Source of the DNA: Odontocerum albicorne
Taxonomy: Eukaryota; Arthropoda; Insecta; Trichoptera; Odontoceridae
Direction of reading: 5' to 3'
Length of the DNA: 64,000 nt
Assembly: GCA_949825065.1 (NCBI GenBank)
Contig: OX463838.1
Span: 1,900,251-1,964,250, forward strand
Both the position numbers and the translations under genes were made by a program. Position 1 is the first letter of the stretch; each line of letters opens with the position of its first letter. Shown piece by piece: positions 1-9,472 of the stretch. The notes beneath the pieces are model-generated. The model ran no database searches, was not told the origin of the DNA, and was given only the letters and a program-made list of their open reading frames with translations.

Positions 1-83
1 AAGTTTGTTGGTTTTAAGTATGAGTTCTTAAATCAAGTTGCATTGATAAAGCCCACTTGGCACCTGTGGGCCTTCCTCATAAC
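1..83. repeat. 82-bp direct repeat, copy 1 of 2
   Basis: This segment recurs in the same orientation at 3755-3836 with only a few substitutions; both copies contain the words TTAAATCAAGTTGC and CACTTGGCACCTGTGGG. The two copies bracket about 3.7 kb of retroelement debris and a 21-bp minisatellite. I do not recognise the family. It could be the end of a larger element cut by the window edge. Confidence 0.75.
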
Positions 84-131
84 ATCGGATCATGTCATTG
101 TATTGTATTACACTTTTGATATACACATTAC

Positions 132-291
132 AACTTGGCGGGTTTATTGCCATGACGTAATCTCTTCCAACCAACTAGAAAGGTGTTAAAGAGGCCTTAA
201 GTGAAAACCAAATCGGAATCCTTTTGAAAAAATCTGAGTTCCAGCCCTCGGGTTGCGTGACAGGTGTCTTACCCACTAGGTCACGGAGTTC
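132..291 (-). mobile_element. tRNA-derived SINE, family A
   Basis: Read on the minus strand, a degenerate tRNA-like head (GACCTAGTGGGTAAGACACC, then a decayed B box) is followed by a SINE body and a tail close to GGTTGGAAGAGATT..GGCAATAAACCCGCC. Better copies at 7828-8009 and 16301-16487 define the family. The hairpin in the tail is mutated here, so the copy is old. Confidence 0.8.
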
Positions 292-1009
292 ATAAATAGT
301 GAAAAAAGTTATTCATTGTTAAATATTCTAAATAAAACCAGATAAAAAATATCGCGTGATCTGCAAATTCGATGTTGATCCAAATGTTATTTCCTAACAT
401 GTAAGTCTTTGTATCTGAATTGTAAATGTCGAATATTCGACATGGACAGATTATAGGGAAGAGCCAACAAGATTTATGGATGCAAATCAAACGATATTGG
501 ACTATCACAAGCCTTCCTCGACAACAGACAACCTCCTCGGAGCAGCACCATGGGACAGCGGGCCTAAATCAATATGGCCATGTGAGACGTGCATGCTCCA
601 CGGCGGAGGGATGATGGGGGAGGAATACGAGATCGAAGAAGTATTCATTGGAAGAGTACTGAAGTACTGAAGCCCCTCTTGCTCTCTCGACGCTGTTGCG
701 ATAGGGTGAAAAATACATTTGTCTGATGAGAGAGTTACATGGTCACCTAAACAGAGGGTAGGGTGACCAAGTCAACATAAACATGATTTTTATACATGAT
801 TTTTTTGGATGACATTGATTAATGATAAAGCAGAAGGTATATTTAAATAAAGTAATCTCATTTTAGTGTCTTAAAATTAAGTTGTTATCTTAATTATAAT
901 AAAAGGGTCTTTTAAAGAGACTCGGGATTTGTACCCACGTTTATTGACACATTAAAAATATGACAAAAAAAAAAATAGTGTCAATATACGCAAGTGGTGG
1001 ATGTATTTT
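292..1009. other. Intronic sequence, no recognised gene
   Basis: AT-rich except for a GC-richer block at about 500-690. That block has short open frames on the plus strand (to 62 and 64 codons) that resemble no family I know. I see no splice-flanked coding signal. Confidence 0.5.
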
Positions 1010-1926
1010 ATTTATTTAACACTTTTATTGTAATACAATCTGGCGGGCTTATTGCCAGGCGGCAATCTCTTCCAGTCAACCAGACAAAAGTAAATGAAGC
1101 AAGTTACGTGGTCGCATAAATCATTCAAATGACTATCCATCCTCACGAAATCCATAAACATATACGTGAGAACATGCCCACGAATCCCACAAAGACGGAC
1201 AATCATCCGAACATTATTTTTCATATAAATTGAGATATCATCAATCAAAAGGAAAGGAAGGGATGGTGGAGAGGAAAGGAAAAGAAAAATCAGGAACGAA
1301 ACACGTTATTTTACTGACTAGAAATTAAGAGTTTTTTTAGTCGCTTGTTAAAGCATGCCAAGGACGGAGCGAGTCTTATATTGGTTTGTAACTGATTTCA
1401 GAGTCTCACTGCATGGACAGTAAAGGATGACGTAAAGAAAGAGGAGCGGTGAACTGGAAAGGCCAATAAACAATCTCTGTTTGAGCGTAGCGCTAACCCA
1501 TGATTGGAAAGACGCTGAAAATTTTCGGCGAGATAAGAGGTTGTGGCGGGACAGTTAAGGATATTATACAATAGAGACAGTATGTGAATTTGGCGTATAT
1601 TTCTAACATTCAACCAGTTCAATGCCTTCTGGTATGAAGTTATATGATCGTACTTTCGTAGGTTGAAAATAAATCTTAGACACACATTTAGAAGACGCTG
1701 TAATTTGTCCAGCTGTTCCTCTGTAAAACCCAAGTAACATACGTCCGCATAGTCCAGAATCGGAAAGAGCAGAGATTGTACGAGTAAAATTTTGGTTTTA
1801 GTTGGTAGGAATCTTTGCAACACTTTAAGGGAATGAAGGCTGAAGAAGATCCTTCGGCTTACCTCATTTATTTGATCTCGCCATGAGAGAGTGTTATCTA
1901 TTAGCACTCCTAGGTTTTTAACAGTT
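1010..1926 (-). mobile_element. 5'-truncated LINE, family B (CR1/Jockey group), 3' end
   Basis: A 5'-truncated non-LTR retrotransposon: the C-terminal part of the reverse-transcriptase polyprotein (1311-1926) is followed by a 3' UTR of about 300 bp. The 3' end carries the hairpin ATTGCC-4 nt-GGCAAT and an AATAAA-rich tail. Other 3' ends of the family are at 5604-6142, 6150-6306, 22336-22545 and 22670-23275. The tail is shared with SINE family A. Confidence 0.85.
1311..1926 (-). pseudogene. LINE-B reverse transcriptase C-terminal remnant
   Basis: The minus-strand reading starts NLGVLIDNTLSW and continues through VSRRIFFSLHSLK, a PILDYADVCY block, LQRLLNVCLRFIF and a C-terminal SFTVHAVRL. These are the thumb/connection motifs found downstream of the polymerase core in CR1/Jockey-group LINEs. 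The frame is broken by an in-frame TGA at 1398-1400, where the usual residue after VRL is tryptophan. Coding then resumes (NIRLAPSLACFNKRLKKLL) to a TAA at 1311-1313. The endonuclease and the catalytic RT motif are absent. Confidence 0.85.
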
Positions 1927-2054
1927 TTATGTAATGTTTTATATAAATAATAAATATAGGTATATTGTTAGCAACATAGTATGTACATAATATATTTAGA
2001 CACATTTCAAGAACACATAAATTGCAGAGAATACATTAAAGAAGAAGCTAACAA
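1927..2054. other. AT-rich intron spacer
   Basis: No feature seen apart from low-complexity AT sequence next to the truncation point of the LINE. Confidence 0.5.
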
Positions 2055-2220
2055 AAGGATAAGGAACATTCCCGCATCTGCATAAATTTAAAAAACATAT
2101 TTGGTAAAAAAACCGCAGAAAACTTATCAAGGGAAGACGAACTACAACGAAAACCACGTAGATCTTCCAATATGTGATAATAACACATTCGGTTTTAGGT
2201 GTAGTGAAGTGCATATGTGT
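2055..2220 (+). repeat. Dispersed repeat family D, copy 1
   Basis: Shares the ordered words CGCATCTGCATA, AACATATTTGGTAA, AAACTTATCAAGGG, GACGAACTACAA and GTAGATCTTCC with 55985-56155, and with the inverted, interrupted copy at 48955-49540. The class is unknown; it may be an internal part of an RTE-type element. Confidence 0.6.
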
Positions 2221-2344
2221 AGTATTCATAAATAATAATAAAAAAATATGAGACCTCCCGAAAAAAGTTGTCTTCAAGTACTTTCCAAAGCAAGAGACAG
2301 ACAAATATCGATCAAATTGAAATATAACTAGAGAAACGTTAACC

Positions 2345-2805
2345 TAAAATCCATTCATCCTGTTGTGCAGCTCGTGACTGAGCATTGTGACTTCCATGAT
2401 AGTCTCCGACGACTCCTTTCCATCCATCCCTGCACTCCGCGGCTCGAAGGGCAGTTGTCAAGTTTAGTTGCAACTCTCACTTGGTCAGTTCAACGCATAG
2501 GGATTCATCCTCTTGTGCGTCGTCCTTCCTCCAGTAACCACAAATCTGTCCAAACTGTGTCCGTTGCCACGAGCAATGTGCCCAAAGAATCGGAGGACTC
2601 GTCGAAGGCATATTGTCGATAATCTATCTCTAATTCTTAGTTCTTTAAGAATGGAGATGTTATTTCGTGTTGCTGTCCATGGAATTCGTGACACCCTTCT
2701 CCAGGACCAATTTCAAATGCATCTATTCTACGTCTCTCGCTTACTCTCAGAAATCAAGACTCCGCGCCATACACGAATATTGCGAAGACAAGAGAACTTA
2801 ACAAG
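2345..2805 (-). mobile_element. RTE-type non-LTR fragment, family E
   Basis: The minus strand carries an RTE-like C-terminal remnant with the signatures RRIDAFE, IPWTA, RDRLSTICLRRVLRFFGHI and GRTTHKR, broken by frameshifts and stops. The longest open part is 2485-2694. A second, separately decayed copy lies at 31330-31760. In RTE elements this region lies after the RT core, so only a 5'-truncated tail is present. Confidence 0.75.
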
Positions 2806-2874
2806 GCACATTTTCGTTGTGATGGTGTAATGTTAGTTCTACTTTTCCATATCTTAACCAAAAATAAAGATTCT

Positions 2875-2996
2875 TAATTGATTCAATATTATAAAATAAA
2901 ATTGATTGTTTCAATAGTAAAATTGATTGTTTCAATAATAAAATTGATTGTTTCAATAATAAAATTGATTGTTTAAATAATAAAATTGATGGTTTT
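2875..2996. repeat. 21-bp minisatellite, first array (about 5 copies)
   Basis: The unit is close to TTTCAATAATAAAATTGATTG. The same unit forms a second array at 3571-3712, about 0.6 kb away. The unit length is a multiple of three, which gives a spurious short reading frame. Confidence 0.9.
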
Positions 2997-3078
2997 GTAG
3001 GAATACCTACCTAAATAAATAAATAATTGTCAAAATGAATAAGTGAATTGTTAAACACAATTAAATTAAATTAATTAT

Positions 3079-3420
3079 TGTCAGATAGTAAACATACAGG
3101 GGCAATGACCGATGAAGAATTCAATGATTGTCACACACTATGAACAACAACAATATTTACTATTTACAACGTCTGCGAATTGGCTAGCCATCTCCAAATA
3201 TAAATAATTAACCTACCGCCAATTCATTCGCTAGAGCAAGGCAGATATGTATCGCGAATGTATTCACTCATTGGTATAAATTACTCGGACGCCGAGAAAT
3301 AAACATATTATTATTGTCATTCATTCAACTGTCAAGACTTATTATTTATCACCCGCTGTCACTTTCGCTTTTTATATCCGCATTCCTGAGTCTATATTTA
3401 TTTGAATACAAATCAAGATC
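3079..3420 (+). other. Possible LTR-like segment (weak)
   Basis: The stretch begins TGTCAGATAG and contains a TATAAAT box followed about 20 bp later by GAGAAATAAACA, the promoter/poly(A) layout of an LTR. An ATG-led short frame follows at about 3424. I see no second LTR, primer-binding site or gag motif, so the call is tentative. The rest of 2997-3570 holds nothing I recognise. Confidence 0.25.
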
Positions 3421-3570
3421 ATCATGACTTATCAAGATAAGCAATCCGCTATATTGATGACTCTGAACGAGAAGTAACGCAGAATCAACTAAAACGAAGA
3501 GCGATGTCGATATCAAAATCATCAGCACGTCCTAATAGGACACACGCTACATTGATAACGACCATCGTTA

Positions 3571-3712
3571 CAGTTTCAATAATAAAATTGATAGTTTCAA
3601 TAATAAAATTGATGGTTTCAATAATAAAATTGATGGTTTCAATAATAAAAATGATGGTTTCAATAATAAAATTGATGGTTTCAAAATAAAATTGATCGTT
3701 TCAATAATAAAA
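3571..3712. repeat. 21-bp minisatellite, second array (about 7 copies)
   Basis: The unit is TTTCAATAATAAAATTGATGG with few substitutions. It is the same family as 2875-2996, but here GATGG replaces GATTG in most units, so the arrays have homogenised separately. A 61-codon frame across it is a by-product. Confidence 0.9.
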
Positions 3713-3754
3713 ACGACGAAAAATACACTAAATCTTCATTTGAAACTATTGAAA

Positions 3755-3836
3755 AGTGTGTTGGTTTTAAGTATGAGTTCTTAAATCAAGTTGCATTGAT
3801 AAAGCCCACTTGGCACCTGTGGGCTTTCCTCATAAC
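3755..3836. repeat. 82-bp direct repeat, copy 2 of 2
   Basis: A near-identical, same-orientation copy of 1-83. The right flanks differ: ATCGGATCATGTC follows copy 1 and GTCACATACTCC follows copy 2. Confidence 0.75.
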
Positions 3837-4224
3837 ATGTCACATACTCCTTTTCCTTCAAAGTTTCTATTCTTTTCAGAGGTATGTGACATTTCTCAAA
3901 TATAGATATCTTCATGAGGACATCTATAAACAAAGATATGGCAACCATACCATTCCTGTTAGTTAATCAACAAGGATATGCGTATTCTTCTAACACTTCT
4001 TCTGCCTTGAAATTTTCCCTGTTGAAGGATTTCATAACTTTGTCCTCGCATTAGAAGTTCAAAGTACTCGTACTTGGATAATATTTCTTCATTTTTGTTC
4101 ATTCTTTTCAAGACGTTGTCGTGATGATGGTCAGAGGGTACTGAGAATCTCAGGATCAGTTATAAGGATAGTGACGAGGAATATCTGAACATTATATGAG
4201 GCATGAAAAACCAACATGATCTTT
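3837..4224. other. Intron, nothing recognised
   Basis: No coding motif, tandem repeat or terminal inverted repeat was seen in this stretch. Confidence 0.5.
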
Positions 4225-4285
4225 TGAAAATCTGGGTACCAACGGGAGTTAAAGTCATCTATCAACTAAGTTACGGAGGTCGACT
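4225..4285 (-). mobile_element. Decayed SINE head (tRNA-like)
   Basis: On the minus strand, GACCTCCGTAACTTAGTTGA resembles the family-A head, but the B box is lost. The 3' body is not evident. Call based only on the head. Confidence 0.45.
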
Positions 4286-4873
4286 ATAGTAGTCTCTTGA
4301 GTTTGAAGGTTGATCAATTGCTAACAGGTCTCGTTTTCGGAGCTTATTCAATCAAGATTTAAGTTTTATTGCCATCACTTGGTTACCCTGGTGTATCTCA
4401 CCCCCTGCCTCGTCTCTTCCTCTCCCCGTGACTCTCATCAACCCTCCTAATGACGCGATGGAATCTTCCACTCGGGGGTGAGCGTCCCGCCACCACGTCA
4501 TGTTCGGCACACCCACCGCCCGCCTCCCACCACCTATTCCGTGGCCACCCAACAAGCTGGACTCAAAACATTGACATCGGCTCGTCACGTGAGGGACATG
4601 TCACTCGAAAAGAGGTTCGTCGTTATAATAAATACTTAAAAAAAAATAAAACATATTCAACTTTAATTGACGACACTGCCTTTTTATGCGAAGCGTGGGT
4701 CATGTAACTCAAAGACGAATAAAATTACAGACCTTCAAAAATCGACTACTAAGGGTCATTAAAGGCGGCTAATCCAATGTTGTGTCGCAGCAATACTCTC
4801 TAGCTTATCTGAACCGTAAGTGTGGATATGAAGAAGAGATTAGAAGAGTGTAAAAAATAAAGGGATGCGTTAC
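4286..4873. other. Intron after the GAF-A exon; GC-rich block
   Basis: A GC-rich block at about 4370-4600 has open frames on both strands (78 and 85 codons), but I find no domain motif, splice pairing or match to the expected continuation of Pde11. It may be an old GC-rich mobile element. The remainder is AT-rich. Confidence 0.4.
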
Positions 4874-5028
4874 CTCTGTCGTGGCGTCTGAAGGGGTGTG
4901 CATCCGCCACCCTTCTCGCCCTGCACCAGAAATAAAGAGCCACGGTCGGCGTTGAGCAAGATGGACACATTCTGCAGGATCTTGTGGCACAGCGACCGCA
5001 CGTCCAGCTCGTTGCAGATATCTTTCAC
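4874..5028 (-). CDS. Pde11: Pde11-type phosphodiesterase, exon encoding start of GAF-A
   Basis: A 155-nt internal exon. On the minus strand a pyrimidine-rich acceptor ending CAG at 5029-5031 precedes [18 protein letters not shown], continues to [15 protein letters not shown] and ends PRQ plus two bases before GTAACG. It gives 51 codons and a phase-2 exit, with phase-0 entry matching the previous exon (30082-30322). The peptide is the beginning of the first GAF domain (GAF-A) of PDE11-like enzymes, which hydrolyse cAMP and cGMP; GAF domains bind cyclic nucleotide and regulate the catalytic domain. The [10 protein letters not shown] stretch looks like a lineage-specific loop. The rest of GAF-A lies off the left edge. 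Family assignment rests on remembered motifs, not a search. Confidence 0.88.
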
Positions 5029-5392
5029 CTGATAAAAAGAAAATAATAATCATCAACATGGTTTCTTCCCTTTAATTAATTATGTTGGATTGTACTGCTT
5101 AACATTGGAGCGTGAGGTATAGTATTGGACTGTTTGCAAATTGCAGAATTTCTTCTAACTAGTCAAAAATGTGGATTTCACCGGAAATAAATAAATAAAA
5201 AAAGACAGGCATCTTACAAACTAGGCTTCAGAGACCATTTTTATGACATCTGGAAATATTTAGCGAGTTTATTTATAGTGGCTTGTTTATCTTTCACATG
5301 TTTCTTGTGTTAATGTGTTAGCGATAATTACTGTGCCAATATTCAACTAATTCATAGTATCAACAAATTTAAGGACTCCTGAGGTGAGAAAG
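5029..5392. other. Intron, nothing recognised
   Basis: AT-rich intron immediately upstream of the GAF-A exon; only the exon's acceptor tract is recognisable. Confidence 0.5.
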
Positions 5393-5527
5393 TTTATTAT
5401 AAAGAGCTCTAAGTGTTCTTGTCTGGCATGATGATTTATTATAAGGAGCTCTAAGTGTTCTTGTCTGGCATGATGATTTATTATAAAGCGCTCTAAGTGT
5501 TCTTGTCTGGCATGATGCTTTATTTCA
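5393..5527. repeat. 42-bp tandem repeat, 3 copies
   Basis: Three copies of a unit containing GAGCTCTAAGTGTTCTTGTC and GGCATGATGATTTATTATAA. The landmark AAAGAGCTCT recurs exactly 42 bp apart (5401, 5443, 5485). The last copy is diverged at its end. Confidence 0.9.
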
Positions 5528-5603
5528 AAGTGTCCACGGTATCAGTAGTTCATTTAAAATACATAGCACCTTGGTTGAAATTCAGGCACAGTTTAATTGA
5601 TTT

Positions 5604-6142
5604 TTATGAAATATTTTTATTGCAAATACAAATGGGGGGCTTATTGCCAGATGGCAATCTCTTCCAATCAACCAGACAAAAGTAAATGAAGCAAGTTACA
5701 TGGTCGCATAAATCATTCAAATGACTATCCATCCCCATGAACACATACGTTAGCACATGCCCACAAACCCCATAAAGACGGACAATCACCCGAACATTCC
5801 TTTTCATATTAAGTGAGATATCATCAATCAAAGGAAAAGGAAGAGATGGTGGAGAGGAATGGAAAAAATCAGGAATGATACACGTTATATTCTTCTTCTC
5901 TTCTTCTCAGTGTCATGTCAGGTCCCCCCAACGTTGAATATCACTTGAGAGTAGACATCTTTGTCCCCGGCAGCCCGAAAAAGATCTCCAACGCCCCCTA
6001 TGCCAGTCCAATCACGTATATTGCGGAACCAGGAGATTTGCCTCCTGCCAACACCTCTTCGGCCTTCGTTATATTACTGACTAGAAATTAAGAGTTTTTT
6101 CAGTCGCTTCTTAAAGCATGCCAAGGACGGAGCGGGTCTATC
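5604..6142 (-). mobile_element. LINE family B 3' end, interrupted by an RTE tail
   Basis: The minus strand carries the last codons of the LINE-B protein (LACF..RLKKLL, stop at 6074-6076), then the 3' UTR and hairpin tail. An RTE-C fragment (5892-6066) splits it close to the stop codon. The corresponding uninterrupted site is visible in the copy at 1010-1926. Confidence 0.85.
5892..6066 (-). mobile_element. RTE family C 3' end nested in LINE B
   Basis: A 5'-truncated RTE tail whose 3' end on the minus strand reads CATGACACTGAGAAGAAGAG. It is flanked by a perfect 9-bp target duplication CGTTATATT (5883-5891 and 6067-6075). Coding remnants resemble the end of RTE ORF2, with GDLF..AAGDKDV. Other copies are at 26092, 30537, 40344, 54518 and 61258. 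Confidence 0.9.
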
Positions 6143-6149
6143 ATAAATG

Positions 6150-6306
6150 TGGAGTGAGTCATGGATTTTATGGGGGTGGGTAGTTATTTGAATGTTTTTG
6201 TGACCATGTAACTTGCTTTATTTATTTTGTCTGGTTGGTTCGATGAGATTTCCGCCTGGCAATACGCCCGCCAGATTGTTTTTGCAATATAGTGATAAAT
6301 AAAAAA
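6150..6306 (+). mobile_element. LINE family B 3' end, inverted relative to neighbour
   Basis: About 155 bp of the LINE-B 3' UTR on the plus strand, from the AGTTATTTGAATG region to the CCGCCTGGCAATA hairpin and an A/T-rich tail. It lies head-to-head with the copy at 5604-6142, so the pair can form an inverted repeat. Confidence 0.8.
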
Positions 6307-6317
6307 ATAAATAAAGA

Positions 6318-6435
6318 TGTTAAATAGGCCTTACGAGAAAATCAGACTGAAAATATATTTGAAAACAGGACCACCGGGAAACGAACTTGCAGCCCCCAGA
6401 CGGGAACACAAAGTCTTATCAACTAGGCCTTGCAC
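6318..6435 (-). mobile_element. SINE family A, decayed
   Basis: The minus strand reads AGGCCTAGTTGATAAGACTT (A-box region) then GCAAGTTCGTTTCCCGG (B-box region) and a body containing CAGTCTGATTTTC. The LINE-type hairpin tail is missing. It sits right after a LINE-B tail. Confidence 0.7.
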
Positions 6436-6864
6436 GTTCGGGGGTTCCGGGTTCGGTTTCCATTAATACGCGACTGTCTGTCAATACACTTAACATCCAC
6501 GGGGTGGAAAATAAATTAAACACGAAACAGCGAAAAATCCGTTAATCTTTATTTTTTAAGTTATAAAATAAAGAGGAGATAAGACTAATTCATTATATTT
6601 TATGACAGAATCGGAGTGAGAATTTTCTTTTATATTTTTAATCTTGGAAATTTATAATAATGTCTATGGTGTTTAAGAATTTTATTCTTTATGGCCAGTA
6701 ATTCAAAATAAAAGCGCAATTTATTTAATATGTTACATATCATGCCGGAGAAGGCAGAGTGCCAGATATATTTAAATCGCGACCGACCCCTTTTGACTTC
6801 TTTGAATACATAACATCATCTCATACAGACCCCTGAATTCCGTTGATTATAAGATTTTTGTCCT
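6436..6864. other. AT-rich intron, nothing recognised
   Basis: No motif other than AT-rich sequence. Confidence 0.5.
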
Positions 6865-7106
6865 TTAACCACTTGACAGTTTTGCCGAGCGAGACTCGGG
6901 TACGAAGTTTCTTTTTATACTGACGAGCCTCGTTCGGGCAAATCTTGTTTCGACTTGTTGAGAGTGTTTCTCCCGAGCGTCGTTTGGGCAGATCTTGTTT
7001 CAACTTGTTTTCTCCGAACGGAATATATTTTCGTATAGAATTTATTCGTTAACAGTTTGTCATTGTGTTACGTCGCGTGTTAAAAATCCGACTGTTAAGT
7101 GGTTAA
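6865..7106. mobile_element. TTAA-flanked MITE (piggyBac-like), 242 bp
   Basis: TTAA at 6865-6868 and 7103-7106 bracket imperfect terminal inverted repeats: CCACTTGACAGT on the left, the reverse complement of ACTGTTAAGTGG on the right. An internal direct repeat of about 43 bp contains GGGCAAATCTTGTTTCGACTTG and its variant GGGCAGATCTTGTTTCAACTTG. There is no transposase. The TTAA target and short TIRs suggest a piggyBac-mobilised element. Confidence 0.75.
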
Positions 7107-7271
7107 ATTAAAATTCGTATGATCCAATCACATTTTCTTTGCCTGACTCTTTCACACCTTATATATACATTTGTACTCTACATTTATTTGTACTCTACAT
7201 TTATTTATTCGTTCTACATTCACAAACCATCAAAGAGTGATCTTTTTAATACATCAGTCTTAATTTCGCAT

Positions 7272-7546
7272 TCTTCTTCTTCAGCCGTTCTGGATCCATT
7301 CCTGGATATAGGCCTCCCCTTAGGTCTTCCACAACTCCCTATCTCGGGCACACTGCATCCACTTCACCCCTGCGGCCCGTCTTATATCGTTCGACCATCT
7401 AGCCTGTGGTCTCCCCACACCTCTCCTGCCCGTTCTAGGCTGCCATTCCAGGACCTTTCTCGTCCATCGAGAGTCAGAGCATCTGGCAATATGTCCTGCC
7501 CAGCTCCATTTTAAGGCAGCTGCTCTCTCAACTACGTCCGTGACTC
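7272..7546 (-). mobile_element. RTE-type tail with 10-bp target duplication
   Basis: The minus strand carries a 5'-truncated ORF2 end: VTDVVERAAALKWSWAGHIA, RCSDSRWTRKVLEWQPRTG, then GVGRPQARW and GEAYIQEWIQNG before the stop, followed by GAAGAAGAAG. One in-frame TAG lies before GEAYIQ. Target duplication AATTTCGCAT at 7262-7271 and 7547-7556 is perfect. The motifs are close to family F (15438) but the tail differs (GAA versus GAT repeats). Confidence 0.9.
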
Positions 7547-7589
7547 AATTTCGCATAAATTCTTAGTTAATTCCATTTGAATTCTGCGA

Positions 7590-7795
7590 TATATCATCAC
7601 TGTTGTTCTTATACATACATAACGACACGCCATTTTCTTGTCAGAGTAGGCAGAAAGAACACAGCGCCAGATTTTTCAACACACATTCTTACCCTCTTCC
7701 ACGTCAATACACCTTGTCATACAACTACGATTTATCTGACTTTCTACGTTTCCTTATCAGAATATCATTCACTCGATCCGATTATACTTTCCTTA
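7590..7795 (+). repeat. Dispersed repeat family G
   Basis: Shares the core GTAGGCAGA(A/G)A..ACA(G)CGCCAGA with 20383-20480, 26526-26820, 46860-47070, 53145-53261 and 53454-53590. Its 3' part (ATCATTCACTCGATCC..) looks like the seed of the 57-bp array at 8692. The class is unknown. Confidence 0.65.
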
Positions 7796-7827
7796 GTTAA
7801 ATATTAAATTAAATTTATTTTTACATT

Positions 7828-8009
7828 TAACTTGACAAGTTTATTGCCATGTGGCAATCTCTTCCTGCCATCCAGAATTATGTTTTAACGGACCCTAAGT
7901 GAAAACCAGACTGGAATCCCATTTAAAATAAAATTGAGTTCCATAGGGGATCGAACCTGCAACCTCCGGATCGGCAGACAAGCGTCTTACTACCAGGCCA
8001 CGGAGGTCT
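7828..8009 (-). mobile_element. SINE family A, well preserved
   Basis: The minus strand gives GACCTCCGTGGCCTGGTAGT (A box) and GCAGGTTCGATCCCC (B box), a body with GGGATTCCAGTCTGGTT, and a tail with the hairpin ATTGCC-ACAT-GGCAAT. Length is about 180 bp. The head is tRNA-like, so transcription by RNA polymerase III is expected for active copies. Confidence 0.88.
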
Positions 8010-8392
8010 TAGTCATCGTTTGTACACGCCTATCACTCACATCTGCCCTATATATCCGTATTGTTAGTCTGTCTTCATACGTTCCACATGTCCAAACCAG
8101 AGTGCTTTTCTTCATATTACTCAAGCCTTAAGATCACATTCATGCCATATAATTAATTCCCTATTATGTTATACATTTTCCCTTCATGTATTTGTCTCGA
8201 AACACACATTTTTTACCACATTAAGTTGGCCCTTCTTAGTGTTTTTCCAGATTCACGTTTCACTCCGACATAACAAAGTTGGCACAAAAGACAATTTCGG
8301 ACAAGACTTATCTCAGCGGGTTTGGATACTGCCCGGTTAAAATATATATGTTTTTAGTCCCATTGACTTCGTTTCACCATCGCTACACGCCG
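8010..8392. other. Intron, nothing recognised
   Basis: No coding, tandem or inverted structure identified. Confidence 0.45.
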
Positions 8393-8515
8393 TTCAATAT
8401 CTTGTAGAGCAGAAAAAATTCTTTCGAATGATGTATAACATTTACCATTTTGTTTTACTTTTGGTGCTCATTTTTAAATTGGAAAAAAACGGACACAACT
8501 TATGTTAACACCTAA
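8393..8515 (-). mobile_element. Solo mariner terminus (same family as 36625-37450)
   Basis: Matches the 5' terminal region of the two larger mariners: TATCTTGTAGAGCAGAAAA, TTACTTTTGGTGCTCATTTT and the inverted terminus CGGACACAACTTATGTTAAC, followed by TA. No coding remains. Confidence 0.8.
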
Positions 8516-8691
8516 TATATTAATTTATTCACAAATGTCGTGTAACAAAAACAGACGCTTTCTACTGATTCCCTACAAAAAAATGATAGGGCGTGAAACT
8601 TTACAATCGCGACATCATAATTCGCCTCTTCCATATACGTATATGTCATATACACTATCTAATACAATTCCTACGATCTTCTAAATTATCA

Positions 8692-9262
8692 TTCACTCAA
8701 TCCAATAACACTTCCCTTGGTTTTCCTCTACCACGCTTTACAGTCACATTCACTCAATCTAATAACAATTTCCTTGGTTTTCCTCTACCACGCTTTCTAG
8801 TCACATTCACTCAATCTAATAACACTTTCCTTGATTTTCCTCTACCACGCTTTCCAGCCACATTCACTCAATCCAATAACACTTTCTTGGGTTTTCTTCT
8901 ACCACGCTTTCCAGCCACATTCACTCAATCCAATAACACTTTCTTTGGTTTTCTTCTACCACGCTTTCCAGTCACATTCACTCAATCCAACAACACTTTC
9001 CTTGATTTTCCTCTACCACGCTTTCCAGCCACATTCACTCAATCCAATAACACTTTCTTTGGTTTTCTTCTACCACGCTTTCCAGCCACATTCACTCAAT
9101 CCAATAACACTTTCCTTGATTTTCCTCTAACACGCTTTCCAGCCACATTCACTCAATCCAATAACACTTTCTTTGGTTTTCTTCTACCACGCTTTCCAGT
9201 CACATTCCCTCAATCCAATAACACTTTCCTTGTTTTTCCTCTATCGTGCTTTCCAGTAACAT
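8692..9262. repeat. 57-bp minisatellite, about 10 copies, open in one frame
   Basis: The unit contains CATTCACTCAATCCAATAAC, ACTTTCCTTGG and TTTTCCTCTACCACGCTTTC. The period is exactly 57 bp (19 codons), so a plus-strand frame stays open for 238 codons (8593-9309) with the repeating peptide FTQSNNTFLGFPLPRFPAT. I see no splice sites, signal or domain. The sequence resembles the 3' part of dispersed repeat G, so I treat it as an expanded non-coding fragment. Confidence 0.9.
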
Positions 9263-9472
9263 TCGCACTGTATATTTGTTTTGTTAAACAGTTTTTAACA
9301 CACATTTAAATTTCATTATAAATATTATATTCAGGCAGTCTCATATCCAATTAGTAATTTCTTCTAACGAAAACAAATCTCATTGAAGTTTATTTATTTT
9401 TGGGAACCATTGTGTACCGAACCTTAAACTTCAGAATGGAAGGCAAGTGTTATACGAGTATACCAAGTAGAC

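Noticed and set aside
3079..3420. Confident LTR retrotransposon
   Set aside because: Only a promoter/poly(A)-like layout is seen; no partner LTR, PBS or coding motif.
4352..4707. Frames of 78 and 85 codons on opposite strands as a further Pde11 exon
   Set aside because: Neither resembles the expected continuation of GAF-A and no matching phase-2 acceptor was found.
8593..9309. 238-codon ORF as a protein-coding gene
   Set aside because: It is made entirely of 57-bp repeat units with an adjacent dispersed-repeat origin, and has no splice or domain evidence.
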